This document shows, piece after piece, positions 55,948-64,000 of a stretch of 64,000 nucleotides of DNA. A program made the position numbers and the translations under genes. The notes beneath the pieces are model-generated. The model did no database searches. It was not told where the DNA came from and saw only the letters and a list, made by a program, of their open reading frames with translations. Position 1 is the stretch's first letter. Each line of letters starts with the position of its first letter. Source of the DNA: Thermovibrio ammonificans HB-1 (GTDB lineage: Bacteria > Aquificota > Aquificia > Desulfurobacteriales > Desulfurobacteriaceae); assembly GCF_000185805.1 (NCBI RefSeq), contig NC_014926.1, forward strand, positions 700,418 through 764,417, read 5' to 3'.

Positions 55948-56394
55948 ATGAAGAAGTTTTTAGCTATTGCATCCGTTGGGTTACTCTTTTCCGGGTGTGC
56001 GACCGTTGTGACCAATACCTCTCCCGTCACTCAAGTTAAGCGCCAGGTTTGCGTCATAGTCCCCTTTGATAACTACTCCGAAACCCCTCTGGCAGGTAAA
56101 AGGGTAGCTGCCATCGCTTACGGAGTTCTGCGCTCTAAGGGGTACAAGGTTATCCTCCTCGAGAATGAGGTTCCCAAGTCTGAGCTTCAGCGTTTCGACT
56201 GTGTAATAAGGGGTTCTGTAAACGAGTGGCGTTACAAGGTTGGGATAGACGGAGAGCCTGCCGTCAGCGTTACCTACATGGTTGAGAACCCGAAAACCGG
56301 CAGGACTTACGCGTCCGGAACCCTTTCTGCCACCGAATGGGGCAATAAGTCCCTCGGCGTTCTGACCCAAGAACTCTTTAGGAAGGCTTTCTAA
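55948..56394 (+). CDS. pelC: PelC-like outer-membrane lipoprotein
   Basis: The 148-residue lipoprotein has a signal with acceptor Cys17 (GLLFSGCATV) and a PelC-type ABA fold (VCVIVPFDNYSETPLAGKR, then YGVLRSKGYKVILLE). Pseudomonas PelC is about 172 residues and forms a ring at the outer membrane that guides the Pel polymer. Position before pelD-pelE-pelF-pelG and the lipid anchor support the name. It starts at ATG 55948 with GGAGG. Confidence 0.82.
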   Translation: MKKFLAIASVGLLFSGCATVVTNTSPVTQVKRQVCVIVPFDNYSETPLAGKRVAAIAYGVLRSKGYKVILLENEVPKSELQRFDCVIRGSVNEWRYKVGIDGEPAVSVTYMVENPKTGRTYASGTLSATEWGNKSLGVLTQELFRKAF

Positions 56395-56395
56395 G

Positions 56396-57637
56396 ATGCT
56401 GTTTAGGGACCTGGGAGTAAAGTTCGTCCTTGTTGAGGTTGTTTTCTTCGTTGTCCTGTTTACTCTTGTGGGTCACTACTTTAACCCGTCGGACCCCCTT
56501 TACCTGACGGGGCCCATAAGTCCGGTCTTTCTGCTCCTCCTCGTTATAACCCTCTACTACGGTTTGGCCTACGGTATTGTTGCCTTTATCGTGGAGGTGT
56601 TGTTGGCCAAACTGCTCTACCCCAACTTCCCACTGAGGACGATACTGTGGCACCTGCTTAACGTTGTGGTTGTAGGTGAGTTCCACTACTTCTGGAGCAA
56701 GAAGATAGAGATTCTCCAGGAGAAGAACGATTACTTTCAGGATAAGCTCCGCCGTTTCGCCTCCGACTCTATGATTCTTAAGCTATCTCACGACCAGCTT
56801 GAGAAGCACTACCTTGTAAAGCCCGTGAGCATACGTAGCCTTGTTGCCCAGGTGAAAGAGGCCCTTATGGGGCGTTCTCAAGGTGATAAGGGCCCTTTCC
56901 AAGTCCTCAGGGATATACTCGATGCCGCCTTTTACGTTCAGAGCGGCGAGCTCTACAGGTACTCCAACGACTCTTTCCACTCGATTCTCGCCGTTGGGCC
57001 GTCGGAACCTTTGAACCTTGAAGACCCCCTTGTGAGGAAGGCCCTCGACTCAAGAGAATCGGTTTTCCTTTCGGAGATTAACGGTAACTCTTCCTACCTT
57101 GCGGTTATCCCGGTTTACAGCTACGTTAACGACGATAGGCTCCTGGGCCTTTTTGTCCTCAGGAAGATTCCCTTTAACTACTTGAACTCCGATACTGTTC
57201 TCTCGCTGAGCGTTATCCTCTACTGGTTCCTCAACGAGGTTGAGAGGCTCTCAAACCTTAACCCGGTTGAGCTTGCAACGTTACCTCTCTCTTACGACTT
57301 CCTGAGGGAGGTTGTTATCCTGAAGAAGCTCTACTCCAGGCTCAAGGCCGATAGTACGGTTGTCGTTTTTAAGCTGCCCCACCCTTCAGAGGATTTCGGG
57401 TTCTTCCTTAAGGAGCGTTTACGGGCTGTAGACTTTATGGATTCGTTCAGGGGTAACGGTAGCGATTACTACTTTGTTCTCCTTCCCCTCTCCGATGCGT
57501 CGTCGGCTAAGGGCTTCCTCGATAGGATAGCCAGGGATTACGAGAGGACGTTCGGTTCCGATGAGCTTCCTCCCTACAGGGTCCTTAAGGTTGACGACGC
57601 TATAGAGGAGAAAATCCGCTCTGTGGTGGGTGTGTAG
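56396..57637 (+). CDS. pelD: PelD-like c-di-GMP receptor
   Basis: The 413-residue protein has about four N-terminal helices (residues 7-110), a GAF-like domain (about 150-280) and a degenerate GGDEF domain. The latter keeps the I-site RAVD (Arg343, Asp346) directly before a non-catalytic GGDEF position (RGNGSDYYF). In Pseudomonas PelD the equivalent RxxD site binds c-di-GMP and activates Pel synthesis. This one should respond the same way and cannot make c-di-GMP. It starts one base after the pelC stop. Confidence 0.87.
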   Translation: MLFRDLGVKFVLVEVVFFVVLFTLVGHYFNPSDPLYLTGPISPVFLLLLVITLYYGLAYGIVAFIVEVLLAKLLYPNFPLRTILWHLLNVVVVGEFHYFWSKKIEILQEKNDYFQDKLRRFASDSMILKLSHDQLEKHYLVKPVSIRSLVAQVKEALMGRSQGDKGPFQVLRDILDAAFYVQSGELYRYSNDSFHSILAVGPSEPLNLEDPLVRKALDSRESVFLSEINGNSSYLAVIPVYSYVNDDRLLGLFVLRKIPFNYLNSDTVLSLSVILYWFLNEVERLSNLNPVELATLPLSYDFLREVVILKKLYSRLKADSTVVVFKLPHPSEDFGFFLKERLRAVDFMDSFRGNGSDYYFVLLPLSDASSAKGFLDRIARDYERTFGSDELPPYRVLKVDDAIEEKIRSVVGV

Positions 57638-57638
57638 A

Positions 57639-58622
57639 ATGGAGTTCATAGTAAAGGCCTTTGTTTCTTTAATTCTTCTCTTTGCGGCCTTTGTTGTGAC
57701 CCTCTTTCTGTACTCGCCGCTGGTTTTTATCGGCGTTCACTTCGTTCTCTCTTTGGTTACTTCGCTGATTATCTTCCTGTTCCTTCCGAAGCGCTACTCG
57801 AGAAGGCTTGTGAATTTCCTCGGAATATTCCTCTCCATATTCCTCCTGCCGGTTATCGGGTACCTGCTCTACATTCCGCTTTTCCTGATTGTTCTGAGGT
57901 TCCAGAGGGAAGAGGAGCCTTTGGGCTTAGAGAAGATACCGGTTGAGGAGCTTACCCTCGAAAAGGTGAGGGTGGCTCCCCGCAGGTACGGGGAGTCGGT
58001 TGTTAGGTTCCTCTCGCAGAAGCCGGAAGCCCTTAAGGAGGATGCCCTTGTACTCCTTGAGGAGCTTGGAACTCCTTCTGCAATAGAGATAGCAAAAAAG
58101 GCCCTGCTTAACGGTGCCGATGAGGTGCGCCTTGCCGCTTTCTCGATAGTCTCCAGGCTTGAGGGGCGCTTGAACGAGCGGATAGCCCGTTTGAAGGAGC
58201 GCTTCTCGGTGGCCTCTTCCGAGGTTGAAAAGGGAAAGCTGGCCAAAGAGATAGCCCAGAGTTACTGGGAGCTCCTCTACTACAACCTTGTAGACGATGA
58301 GCTTAAGAAGTTCGTAATAGAGGAGGCCCTCAGGTGGGCCCAGGAGTCGGTTAAGAGGATAAAAGACCCGGAGACCTTCTTCCTCGTCGGTAGGCTTTTC
58401 TTAAAGTACGGCAAGAAAGAAGAGGCGTATCCCTTTCTCCGCAAGGCTTACATATCGGGAGACCCGGTTACGAGGAAGCGGGCCATTCCCTACCTTGCCG
58501 AGGCAGAGTTTGAGAAGGGGAACGTAGAGAGGGTGAAAGAGCTCTTCAGTGAGCTTCCCCTTTCCCTCCACCCGGATGTTGTGTTTATGAAGAACTTCTG
58601 GCAGGGGAGGAAAGTTGTTTAA
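57639..58622 (+). CDS. pelE: PelE-like membrane/TPR protein
   Basis: A protein of about 327 residues starting at ATG 57639, with two N-terminal helices (VKAFVSLILLFAAFVVTLFL, then VHFVLSLVTSLIIF) and a third at about 60-83. A Lys/Glu-rich helical repeat region follows (RLEGRLNERIARLKER, FLVGRLFLKYGKKEEAYPFL) of TPR type. PelE in pseudomonads links PelD to the synthase in the inner membrane. The assignment depends on synteny as much as sequence. The frame 57630-57638 gives a possible GTG start. Confidence 0.8.
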   Translation: MEFIVKAFVSLILLFAAFVVTLFLYSPLVFIGVHFVLSLVTSLIIFLFLPKRYSRRLVNFLGIFLSIFLLPVIGYLLYIPLFLIVLRFQREEEPLGLEKIPVEELTLEKVRVAPRRYGESVVRFLSQKPEALKEDALVLLEELGTPSAIEIAKKALLNGADEVRLAAFSIVSRLEGRLNERIARLKERFSVASSEVEKGKLAKEIAQSYWELLYYNLVDDELKKFVIEEALRWAQESVKRIKDPETFFLVGRLFLKYGKKEEAYPFLRKAYISGDPVTRKRAIPYLAEAEFEKGNVERVKELFSELPLSLHPDVVFMKNFWQGRKVV

Positions 58623-60102
58623 GCCCGACGTTCTTATAGTTGCCGAGGGAACCTACCCCTACATCAGGGGAGGTGTTTCTGCGTGGATTGACTCTTTAGT
58701 GAGGAACCTTAAGGAGTACAGTTTCGGAGTTTTCTTCATAGGAAGTCGCCGTGAAGATTACGGGGAGCCGGCCTATACGTTCCCCGATAACCTCACCTTC
58801 TACAGGGAGATTTTCCTGTTTGAGGAGAGTGAGCTTCCTCCTCCCGCCCCGAGGAAGTTCGACGAGGAGCTCCTCCACAGGGTGAGAACGCTTCACGACT
58901 ACCTAAAAACCGACTACGATGAGGTTCCCTACCCTGCCGTTGACCCTGAGACTTTTACCACCGTTATCGAGGAGGAGGAGTTCCTTTACGGCAGAAGCTC
59001 TTGGGAGTACATCTGTGAGGCGTGCATAAAGTACGCCGGCGAGCTCCCCTTTGTAGATTACTTCTGGTCGGTGAGGAACTCCCACCTGCCCCTGTGGAGG
59101 GTTGCCACAAGCGTTGGGGAGCTGCCCAGTGCCAACTTGGTCCACAGCCCTTCTACCGGTTATGCCGGCTTTGTGGCGTCGATGTTGAAAAACAGTCGGG
59201 GGATTCCCTTCGTTCTCACAGAGCACGGTATTTACACAAGGGAGAGGAAAATAGACATCCTCAGCTCGGAAACGTTTACAAAGCACCGCTACTTCTTCCA
59301 GAGGGAGTACGGTGAGATAGATTACTTCAAGAAGATGCTTATCAACTTCTTCTACAGCTTGGGAAAAATAGCCTACCTCTCTGCAGACGTCATAATCTCC
59401 CTCTTCGATAAGGCCCGAGAGGCCCAGATATCCCTCGGGGCGCCGCCCGAGAAGACGAGGGTTATCCCCAACGGTATAGACGTTTCACAGTTTGAGGAGG
59501 TGAGGGCCGTTAAGAGGAGGAAAAACGTTGTGGCCCTCATCGGCAGGGTGGTTCCCATTAAGGATGTGAAAACCTTCATTAAAGCCGCCAGAATAGTTGC
59601 AGATAAGATAGACGACTTTGAGGCTTGGATTGTAGGGCCTACCGACGAAGACCCTTCCTACTACGAAGAGTGTAGGCGGCTTGTCTCGGTTCTGAAGCTC
59701 GACGGAGTTGTCAAGTTTACCGGCTTCCGTCCCGTGAAGGAAGTCCTCTCCCAGGTTAAGGTTGCAACCCTTACGTCGATAAGCGAGGGGATGCCCCTTG
59801 TAATACTTGAATCGTTCGCCGCCGGAGTGCCGTTTGTTGCCACCGATGTGGGGGCGTGCCCTCAGCTGATAAACGGCGGGCTCTCCGAGGAAGACGTTGC
59901 CCTCGGAAGGGCGGGCAGGGTGGTTCCCGTTGCAGACCCGGCGGCAGCCGCCGAAGCCTACGTGGAGCTCCTTACGAAACCGCAGTTGTGGAGCAGGTGT
60001 AGCGAAACGGCGTTTAACAGGGTGAGTCGCTTCTACAGTTTCGACTCTTTCCTTGAGAGTTACCGCTCCATATACGAAGAGTTTATTCGGGTAAGTGTTT
60101 AG
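58615..60102 (+). CDS. pelF: PelF-like GT4 polysaccharide synthase
   Basis: The 495-residue glycosyltransferase has the GT-B pattern: DVLIVAEGTYPYIRGGVSAW at the N-terminus and the Ex7E motif ISEGMPLVILESFAAG, followed by PFVATDVGACPQL. PelF uses UDP-sugars (UDP-GalNAc in Pel) and is soluble, working with PelD/PelE/PelG. The start is TTG 58615, overlapping pelE by eight bases. Length is close to the Pseudomonas protein (507). Confidence 0.9.
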   Translation: MFKPDVLIVAEGTYPYIRGGVSAWIDSLVRNLKEYSFGVFFIGSRREDYGEPAYTFPDNLTFYREIFLFEESELPPPAPRKFDEELLHRVRTLHDYLKTDYDEVPYPAVDPETFTTVIEEEEFLYGRSSWEYICEACIKYAGELPFVDYFWSVRNSHLPLWRVATSVGELPSANLVHSPSTGYAGFVASMLKNSRGIPFVLTEHGIYTRERKIDILSSETFTKHRYFFQREYGEIDYFKKMLINFFYSLGKIAYLSADVIISLFDKAREAQISLGAPPEKTRVIPNGIDVSQFEEVRAVKRRKNVVALIGRVVPIKDVKTFIKAARIVADKIDDFEAWIVGPTDEDPSYYEECRRLVSVLKLDGVVKFTGFRPVKEVLSQVKVATLTSISEGMPLVILESFAAGVPFVATDVGACPQLINGGLSEEDVALGRAGRVVPVADPAAAAEAYVELLTKPQLWSRCSETAFNRVSRFYSFDSFLESYRSIYEEFIRVSV

Positions 60103-60113
60103 GGGTGTAGCCG

Positions 60114-61484
60114 ATGGCAGGTATCAGTTTCGAACTTAGGAAGCTCCTTGCAAAGAGGAGCTTCTCGAGTATAGTAGCCTCTTTCTTCTACTCTACCGCC
60201 CTTGCTGCGGGGCCGTGGGTCATTTCGATTCTCGCCATAATATTCGCAGGGGTGTGGGTTGCCCAAATTACCGGAGATGTGACCAACGTCAGGACATCCC
60301 AGGTTATTATCACCTACATAATGGCCTTGAGCCTTATAGCCTCCGGTCCGTTTCAGCTTCTTTTCAGCCGTTACGTTTCAGATAGGCTCTTTGAGAAGCA
60401 GAGCGACAGGGTCCTTCCGAACCTGCTCGGTGCCCTCATACTCAGCATGTTCTTGGGGCTTTTCGTCTCGCTGCTCTTTCTGAGGGGATGGCTCTTTGAG
60501 CTTTCGCCTCACTTGGTTATCCTGTTTACTGTGACAACCGTTTTCGCCTCTTCCTTCTGGGTTGCGAACACGTTGCTGACCTCCCTTAAGAGTTACAAGT
60601 ACATCCTGTTCTCCTTTGTCTTCGGTTTCCTGCTCATGGTTCTGTTGGCGCCCTACTTTCAGGAGTATTCCGAGTACGGCTTCCTCTACGCTTACGCTAT
60701 AGGCTTTCTCGTTGTTTACTTCCTGCTTCTTGCCGCCATATTCAGGGAGTTTCCCTCTAACAGGCTTTTGGAGTTTGACTTCCTGAAGAGGAACAGGGTT
60801 TTCTACTCCCTTGCCCTGTCGGGGCTCTTTTACAACCTCGCAATCTGGATTGATAAGTTTGAGTTCTGGCACTCCAAGGTTACCGGCGTTACCATCTTGG
60901 GGCCGTTTAAGGCTTCGTTTATTTACGACATTCCGATGTTCCTCGCTTACCTCTCCATAGCTCCCGGTATGGGGTTTTTCTTCCTGAAGCTCGAGGGTGA
61001 GTTTGCTCAGCACTACCAGCGCTACTACGACGCCGTAAGGGAGGGTGAGACCCTCATAAGAATCTTTGAGATAGGCTACGACCTTATCAACTCAGTAAGG
61101 ACTTTCGTTCAGGAGGTTTTAAGGATTCAGGCCGTTACTCTTGTGATTATCTTCCTGCTGGAAGTGGGGCTCTTTAAGCTCTTTCGCCTCTCTCTGGTTT
61201 ACATCCCGCTCTTTAACATACTGGCCGTTGCAACCTCCCTTCAGCTACTCTTTATAGTTGTGTTGTCTCTGCTCTTTTACTTCGATTTAAGGCGTGAAGC
61301 TCTGATTTCTACGGCCATCTTCCTGGTGACAAACGCCCTTTTTACCTACGTTACTCTTCACCTCGGTCCCTATTTCTACGGTTACGGGTTCCTCTTCTCT
61401 CTGCTGGTTTCGTTTGTTGTTGCCCTGATATTCTTGAGGAGGTTCCTCTACGATGTTCACTATAAGACTTTTATGTTTGCTTAG
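60114..61484 (+). CDS. pelG: PelG-like polysaccharide transporter
   Basis: The 456-residue protein has about twelve hydrophobic helices (SIVASFFYSTALAAGPWVIS at the start). It starts MAGISFELRKLLAKRSF, characteristic of PelG. PelG belongs to the MOP flippase group and is thought to move the chain across the inner membrane. It starts at ATG 60114 and overlaps pelA by 32 bases. Confidence 0.88.
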   Translation: MAGISFELRKLLAKRSFSSIVASFFYSTALAAGPWVISILAIIFAGVWVAQITGDVTNVRTSQVIITYIMALSLIASGPFQLLFSRYVSDRLFEKQSDRVLPNLLGALILSMFLGLFVSLLFLRGWLFELSPHLVILFTVTTVFASSFWVANTLLTSLKSYKYILFSFVFGFLLMVLLAPYFQEYSEYGFLYAYAIGFLVVYFLLLAAIFREFPSNRLLEFDFLKRNRVFYSLALSGLFYNLAIWIDKFEFWHSKVTGVTILGPFKASFIYDIPMFLAYLSIAPGMGFFFLKLEGEFAQHYQRYYDAVREGETLIRIFEIGYDLINSVRTFVQEVLRIQAVTLVIIFLLEVGLFKLFRLSLVYIPLFNILAVATSLQLLFIVVLSLLFYFDLRREALISTAIFLVTNALFTYVTLHLGPYFYGYGFLFSLLVSFVVALIFLRRFLYDVHYKTFMFA

Positions 61485-64000
61485 CCTGTTTCTGTCGCTC
61501 TTTTCCGGTGCTGCTTTGGGAGGAAAGCCGTCGGTTGCCTTCTTCTACGGCGACGTGCCGGATGAGCTGCTCTACGCCTACGACTGGGTGGTTGTTGACC
61601 CGAGCGTTTTCACCCCCGAAAGGGTCTCCGAGCGGTTCTACTTAAAAAAGAGGGCTAAGCTCGTTGCCTACTTTAGCACCGGAGAGGTTTTAAAGAGTCG
61701 GCTCCAGAGCCTTCCGGCCGGCTGTGTAATCGGTGAAAACCCGGTTTGGCATACGGCGGTTATCGACCTCAGGAAGCAGAGCTGTTTTGAATACCAGCTT
61801 CAGAAGGCCGAGAGCCTCCTTTCGTTCTACGACGGCCTCTTCCTCGATACTTTGAACTCCTACCAGCTCGTTCTGCCTAAGAGTGAGTGGGCCGGTTACG
61901 AGTCTGCTGAAGTAAGACTGATAAAGGCCCTCAGGGCCCGGTATCCGAAGAAAATCCTCCTTTTAAACGGTCAGTTTAGGATAGTCGGTAAGGTTAAGGG
62001 AGAGGTTAACGCTTTCGTTACCGAGTCCCTCTTTTCCGGTCTCGGAAGGAACCTCTCTTACGTTAGCGTCCCTCGTCGGGAGCAGACGGTAAGGCTTACC
62101 CTCCTTAAGCGGATAGCGGGGTGGATGCCCGTTGTAGTTGTGGATTACATGGAGAAGCCCAGGTCTGCCGCTGCAAGGGAGCTTGCCCGGAGGATAATGG
62201 GGCTCGGCTTTATACCTTGGATAACAAATAAGAGCCTTACCGCCCTCGGGGAGGGTGTTTACCACCTGTTTAACAGGAAGATACTGCTCCTTTACGACCC
62301 GAAGCTCTCTTCCGCCTCCAACTCCGACGTTCACAGGATAGTTCAGACGCCCCTTGAGTGGCTCGGTTACGCTCCCACTCCCGTTCCCATAACCAGCCTT
62401 GATGACTACCTGAAGACCCACTACCTGCCCAAAGGGGTTGTTGTATGGAACTTCAGGCCGGAGCTTTCCGAGAAGCTTACAGAAGAGCTCCTTGCCCTGC
62501 GCTCTAAAGGAGTAAAGGTGTTCATTATGGATATCAGCTCCTTTACGGACTCCCAGCTGAAGAGGCTCGGCGTTAAGTCTTTCCCCAATAAAAAACCCTT
62601 TGCTCCGTTGAAGCTCGTTTACCACTTTAAGGGCTACCCTTTTGAGGTTAAGGCCTATCCGACTCCCACCGATACCTTTGTGGTTCCCGAGGGTAACTAC
62701 AGGGCCCTTTTGGAGTTCGTCAACCCCTTGGGGCAGCGCTTTGTTCCTGTAGCCGTAACCGACTGGGGAGGCTACGGCTACAGCCAGTACCTTGTAAAGG
62801 ACATGTTCAACGACGTCCTCTGGGTTTGTAACCCCTTTGTCCTCTTCAGGGAGGTTTTCGGCTCTCTCCCCCTTGTGCCCGACGTAACTACTGAGTCGGG
62901 AAGCCGGATACTCACGGTTCACCTCGACGGCGACGGCTTTGCCGATAAGTCTGCGGTTGTTCCCGGAGAGTATACGGGAGAGGTGTTGAGGGATAAGATT
63001 TTCAAGGTCTTTAAGGTTCCCCATACCGTTTCGGTTATAGTGGGAGAGCTCGACCCTCATGGCCTCTACCCGGATAAGGCGGAAAGGCTGATGGCCGTTG
63101 CCCGCTCTATATTTGCTCTACCCAACGTTGAGCCTGCAAGCCACACCTACTCCCACCCCTTTAACTGGTGGGATATATACCTTATGAGCCTCGGTAAGAA
63201 GCTTCCACCTCCCAACCCTAAGGAGCTGCCCTACGGCTACCACCTGAACATTCCCGGCTATACGAAGGTGAGCATCTCCAAGGAGATAGACTACTCTGTT
63301 CACTTTATAGACCGTTACCTTACTCCACCCGGGAAAGAGGTTAAGGACTTTCTCTGGTCGGGGGATTGCGACCCGCCTGCACCGGTTGTAAAGAGGGTTT
63401 ACGACCTGAAGCTCTACAACGTAAACGGCGGCGATACCACCATAAGCGACACCTTTCCTTACCTGTGCAGAGTTTCCCCCATGGGGATAAACAAGGCCGG
63501 TTACTTCCAGGTTTACGCTCCCTTCCAGAACGAAAACGTTTACACAAACGAGTGGACCGTTAAAGACGGCTACTTGAGAGTCATATCCGGTTTTAAGCTC
63601 ACCGACTCTCCCAGAAGGTTAAAACCCATTTCGATTTACTACCACTTCTACTCCGGAGAGGACCCGAGTGCCTTTAACGCTCTGAAGGCCGTTTACAGGT
63701 GGGCACTCTCTCAGGAGGTTGTTCCCCTTTACCTATCTCAGTACGCTCAGAGGGTTCTTGAATTTAGGGGTACGGCTGTTGCCTCCTTTAACGACGGCAG
63801 GCCCGGTTTGGTTGTCTGCTCTGCCGGTTCTTTAAAAACTGTTCGGATTGATAGTGGCAGCGCTCCTTCCGTTTCGGCCTCTCGGGGAGTTGTAGGTTAC
63901 AGGCGTATTAACGGTTCGATTTACGTTACCCTGTCTCCGGAAAAATGTAGGGTATTGCGCTTTGGCGGCGGCAGTCCGTTCAGGCTTGTTCGCTCCAACG
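61453..64000 (+). CDS. pelA: PelA-like glycoside hydrolase/deacetylase, truncated by the window
   Basis: At least 849 residues are encoded from ATG 61453, with a signal peptide (LLCLLSLFLSLFSGAALG), before the window ends without a stop. A GH114/GH166-like TIM-barrel opens the protein (VAFFYGDVPDELLYAYDWVV, DGLFLDTL). A deacetylase of the polysaccharide-deacetylase type follows, with metal motif HLDGDGF (near residue 493) and ASHTYSHPF. PelA deacetylates and trims Pel in the periplasm. Pseudomonas PelA is 948 residues, so the C-terminus lies just outside. pelB was not found and may follow. Confidence 0.9.
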   Translation, partial: MFTIRLLCLLSLFLSLFSGAALGGKPSVAFFYGDVPDELLYAYDWVVVDPSVFTPERVSERFYLKKRAKLVAYFSTGEVLKSRLQSLPAGCVIGENPVWHTAVIDLRKQSCFEYQLQKAESLLSFYDGLFLDTLNSYQLVLPKSEWAGYESAEVRLIKALRARYPKKILLLNGQFRIVGKVKGEVNAFVTESLFSGLGRNLSYVSVPRREQTVRLTLLKRIAGWMPVVVVDYMEKPRSAAARELARRIMGLGFIPWITNKSLTALGEGVYHLFNRKILLLYDPKLSSASNSDVHRIVQTPLEWLGYAPTPVPITSLDDYLKTHYLPKGVVVWNFRPELSEKLTEELLALRSKGVKVFIMDISSFTDSQLKRLGVKSFPNKKPFAPLKLVYHFKGYPFEVKAYPTPTDTFVVPEGNYRALLEFVNPLGQRFVPVAVTDWGGYGYSQYLVKDMFNDVLWVCNPFVLFREVFGSLPLVPDVTTESGSRILTVHLDGDGFADKSAVVPGEYTGEVLRDKIFKVFKVPHTVSVIVGELDPHGLYPDKAERLMAVARSIFALPNVEPASHTYSHPFNWWDIYLMSLGKKLPPPNPKELPYGYHLNIPGYTKVSISKEIDYSVHFIDRYLTPPGKEVKDFLWSGDCDPPAPVVKRVYDLKLYNVNGGDTTISDTFPYLCRVSPMGINKAGYFQVYAPFQNENVYTNEWTVKDGYLRVISGFKLTDSPRRLKPISIYYHFYSGEDPSAFNALKAVYRWALSQEVVPLYLSQYAQRVLEFRGTAVASFNDGRPGLVVCSAGSLKTVRIDSGSAPSVSASRGVVGYRRINGSIYVTLSPEKCRVLRFGGGSPFRLVRSN

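Noticed and set aside
61963-63060. 365-residue minus-strand frame opposite pelA
   Set aside because: No recognisable motif and it lies wholly within the clear PelA frame.
1-64000. tRNA, rRNA, CRISPR arrays, IS elements, phage genes
   Set aside because: Scanned intergenic gaps and repeats by eye; nearly all space is coding and no clover-leaf, spacer-repeat pattern, transposase or integrase was seen.

Overview
The window looks like a chromosomal segment from a Gram-negative, probably thermophilic, chemolithotrophic bacterium. Moderate G+C, very tight gene packing, frequent GTG/TTG starts, Lys/Glu/Val-rich proteins, a Taq-like DNA polymerase I, ThyX, two Omp85 proteins and a heme-rich locus all fit the Aquificota, most likely the Desulfurobacteriaceae (Thermovibrio/Desulfurobacterium-like). 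That placement is inference from gene content; no alignment was possible.

Layout. 1-15182 (minus): a partial RND efflux adaptor with its own promoter; a housekeeping run (class I amidotransferase, TldD, split NAD synthetase made of NadE plus a nitrilase-type glutaminase, a one-POTRA Omp85 protein, DUF2905 protein, DgkA, a PgpH-like 7TM-HD protein, PhoH, MscS, SbcC); and an NSS Na+ symporter with a 51-aa MetS-like partner. 15244-18743 (plus): a radical SAM protein and a BamA/TamA-like protein whose signal peptide is encoded upstream of any normal start codon (apparent ATA start). 18740-22461 (minus): NrnA, RbfA, PmbA, ThyX, dCMP deaminase.

22462-31751 (minus) is a ten-gene heme-rich operon. 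Read 5' to 3' it encodes an outer-membrane beta-barrel, a 7-heme lipoprotein, a 7-heme periplasmic cytochrome, a membrane-anchored 7-8-heme cytochrome, a b-type cytochrome, a 3-heme cytochrome, an NHL-propeller protein, a 24-heme cytochrome and two tiny membrane proteins. Together they could move electrons from the quinone pool across both membranes, a candidate porin-cytochrome conduit. 31858-36692 (minus) is a molybdate operon (modABC, a MoeA-like protein, moeA) behind a structured leader that matches a Moco-type riboswitch with a terminator.

36756-49770 encodes an alginate-type pathway: ManC/AlgA (plus) and, on the minus strand, algD, a beta-helix lipoprotein, alg8, alg44 (PilZ), algG, algE and algK. 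The acetylation genes algI/J/F, algX and algL are not seen. After an O-methyltransferase, a NifX-like protein, PolA and MurC comes a second exopolysaccharide locus (54748-64000, plus): a sugar-nucleotide epimerase (PelX-like) and pelC-D-E-F-G-A, with pelA cut by the window edge. Both polysaccharide systems carry a recognisable c-di-GMP receptor site (PilZ in Alg44, an RxxD I-site in PelD).

No tRNA, rRNA, CRISPR array, insertion sequence or phage gene was seen. The only gene-free stretches over about 200 bases are the riboswitch leader (36525-36755) and the pelC leader (55693-55947).
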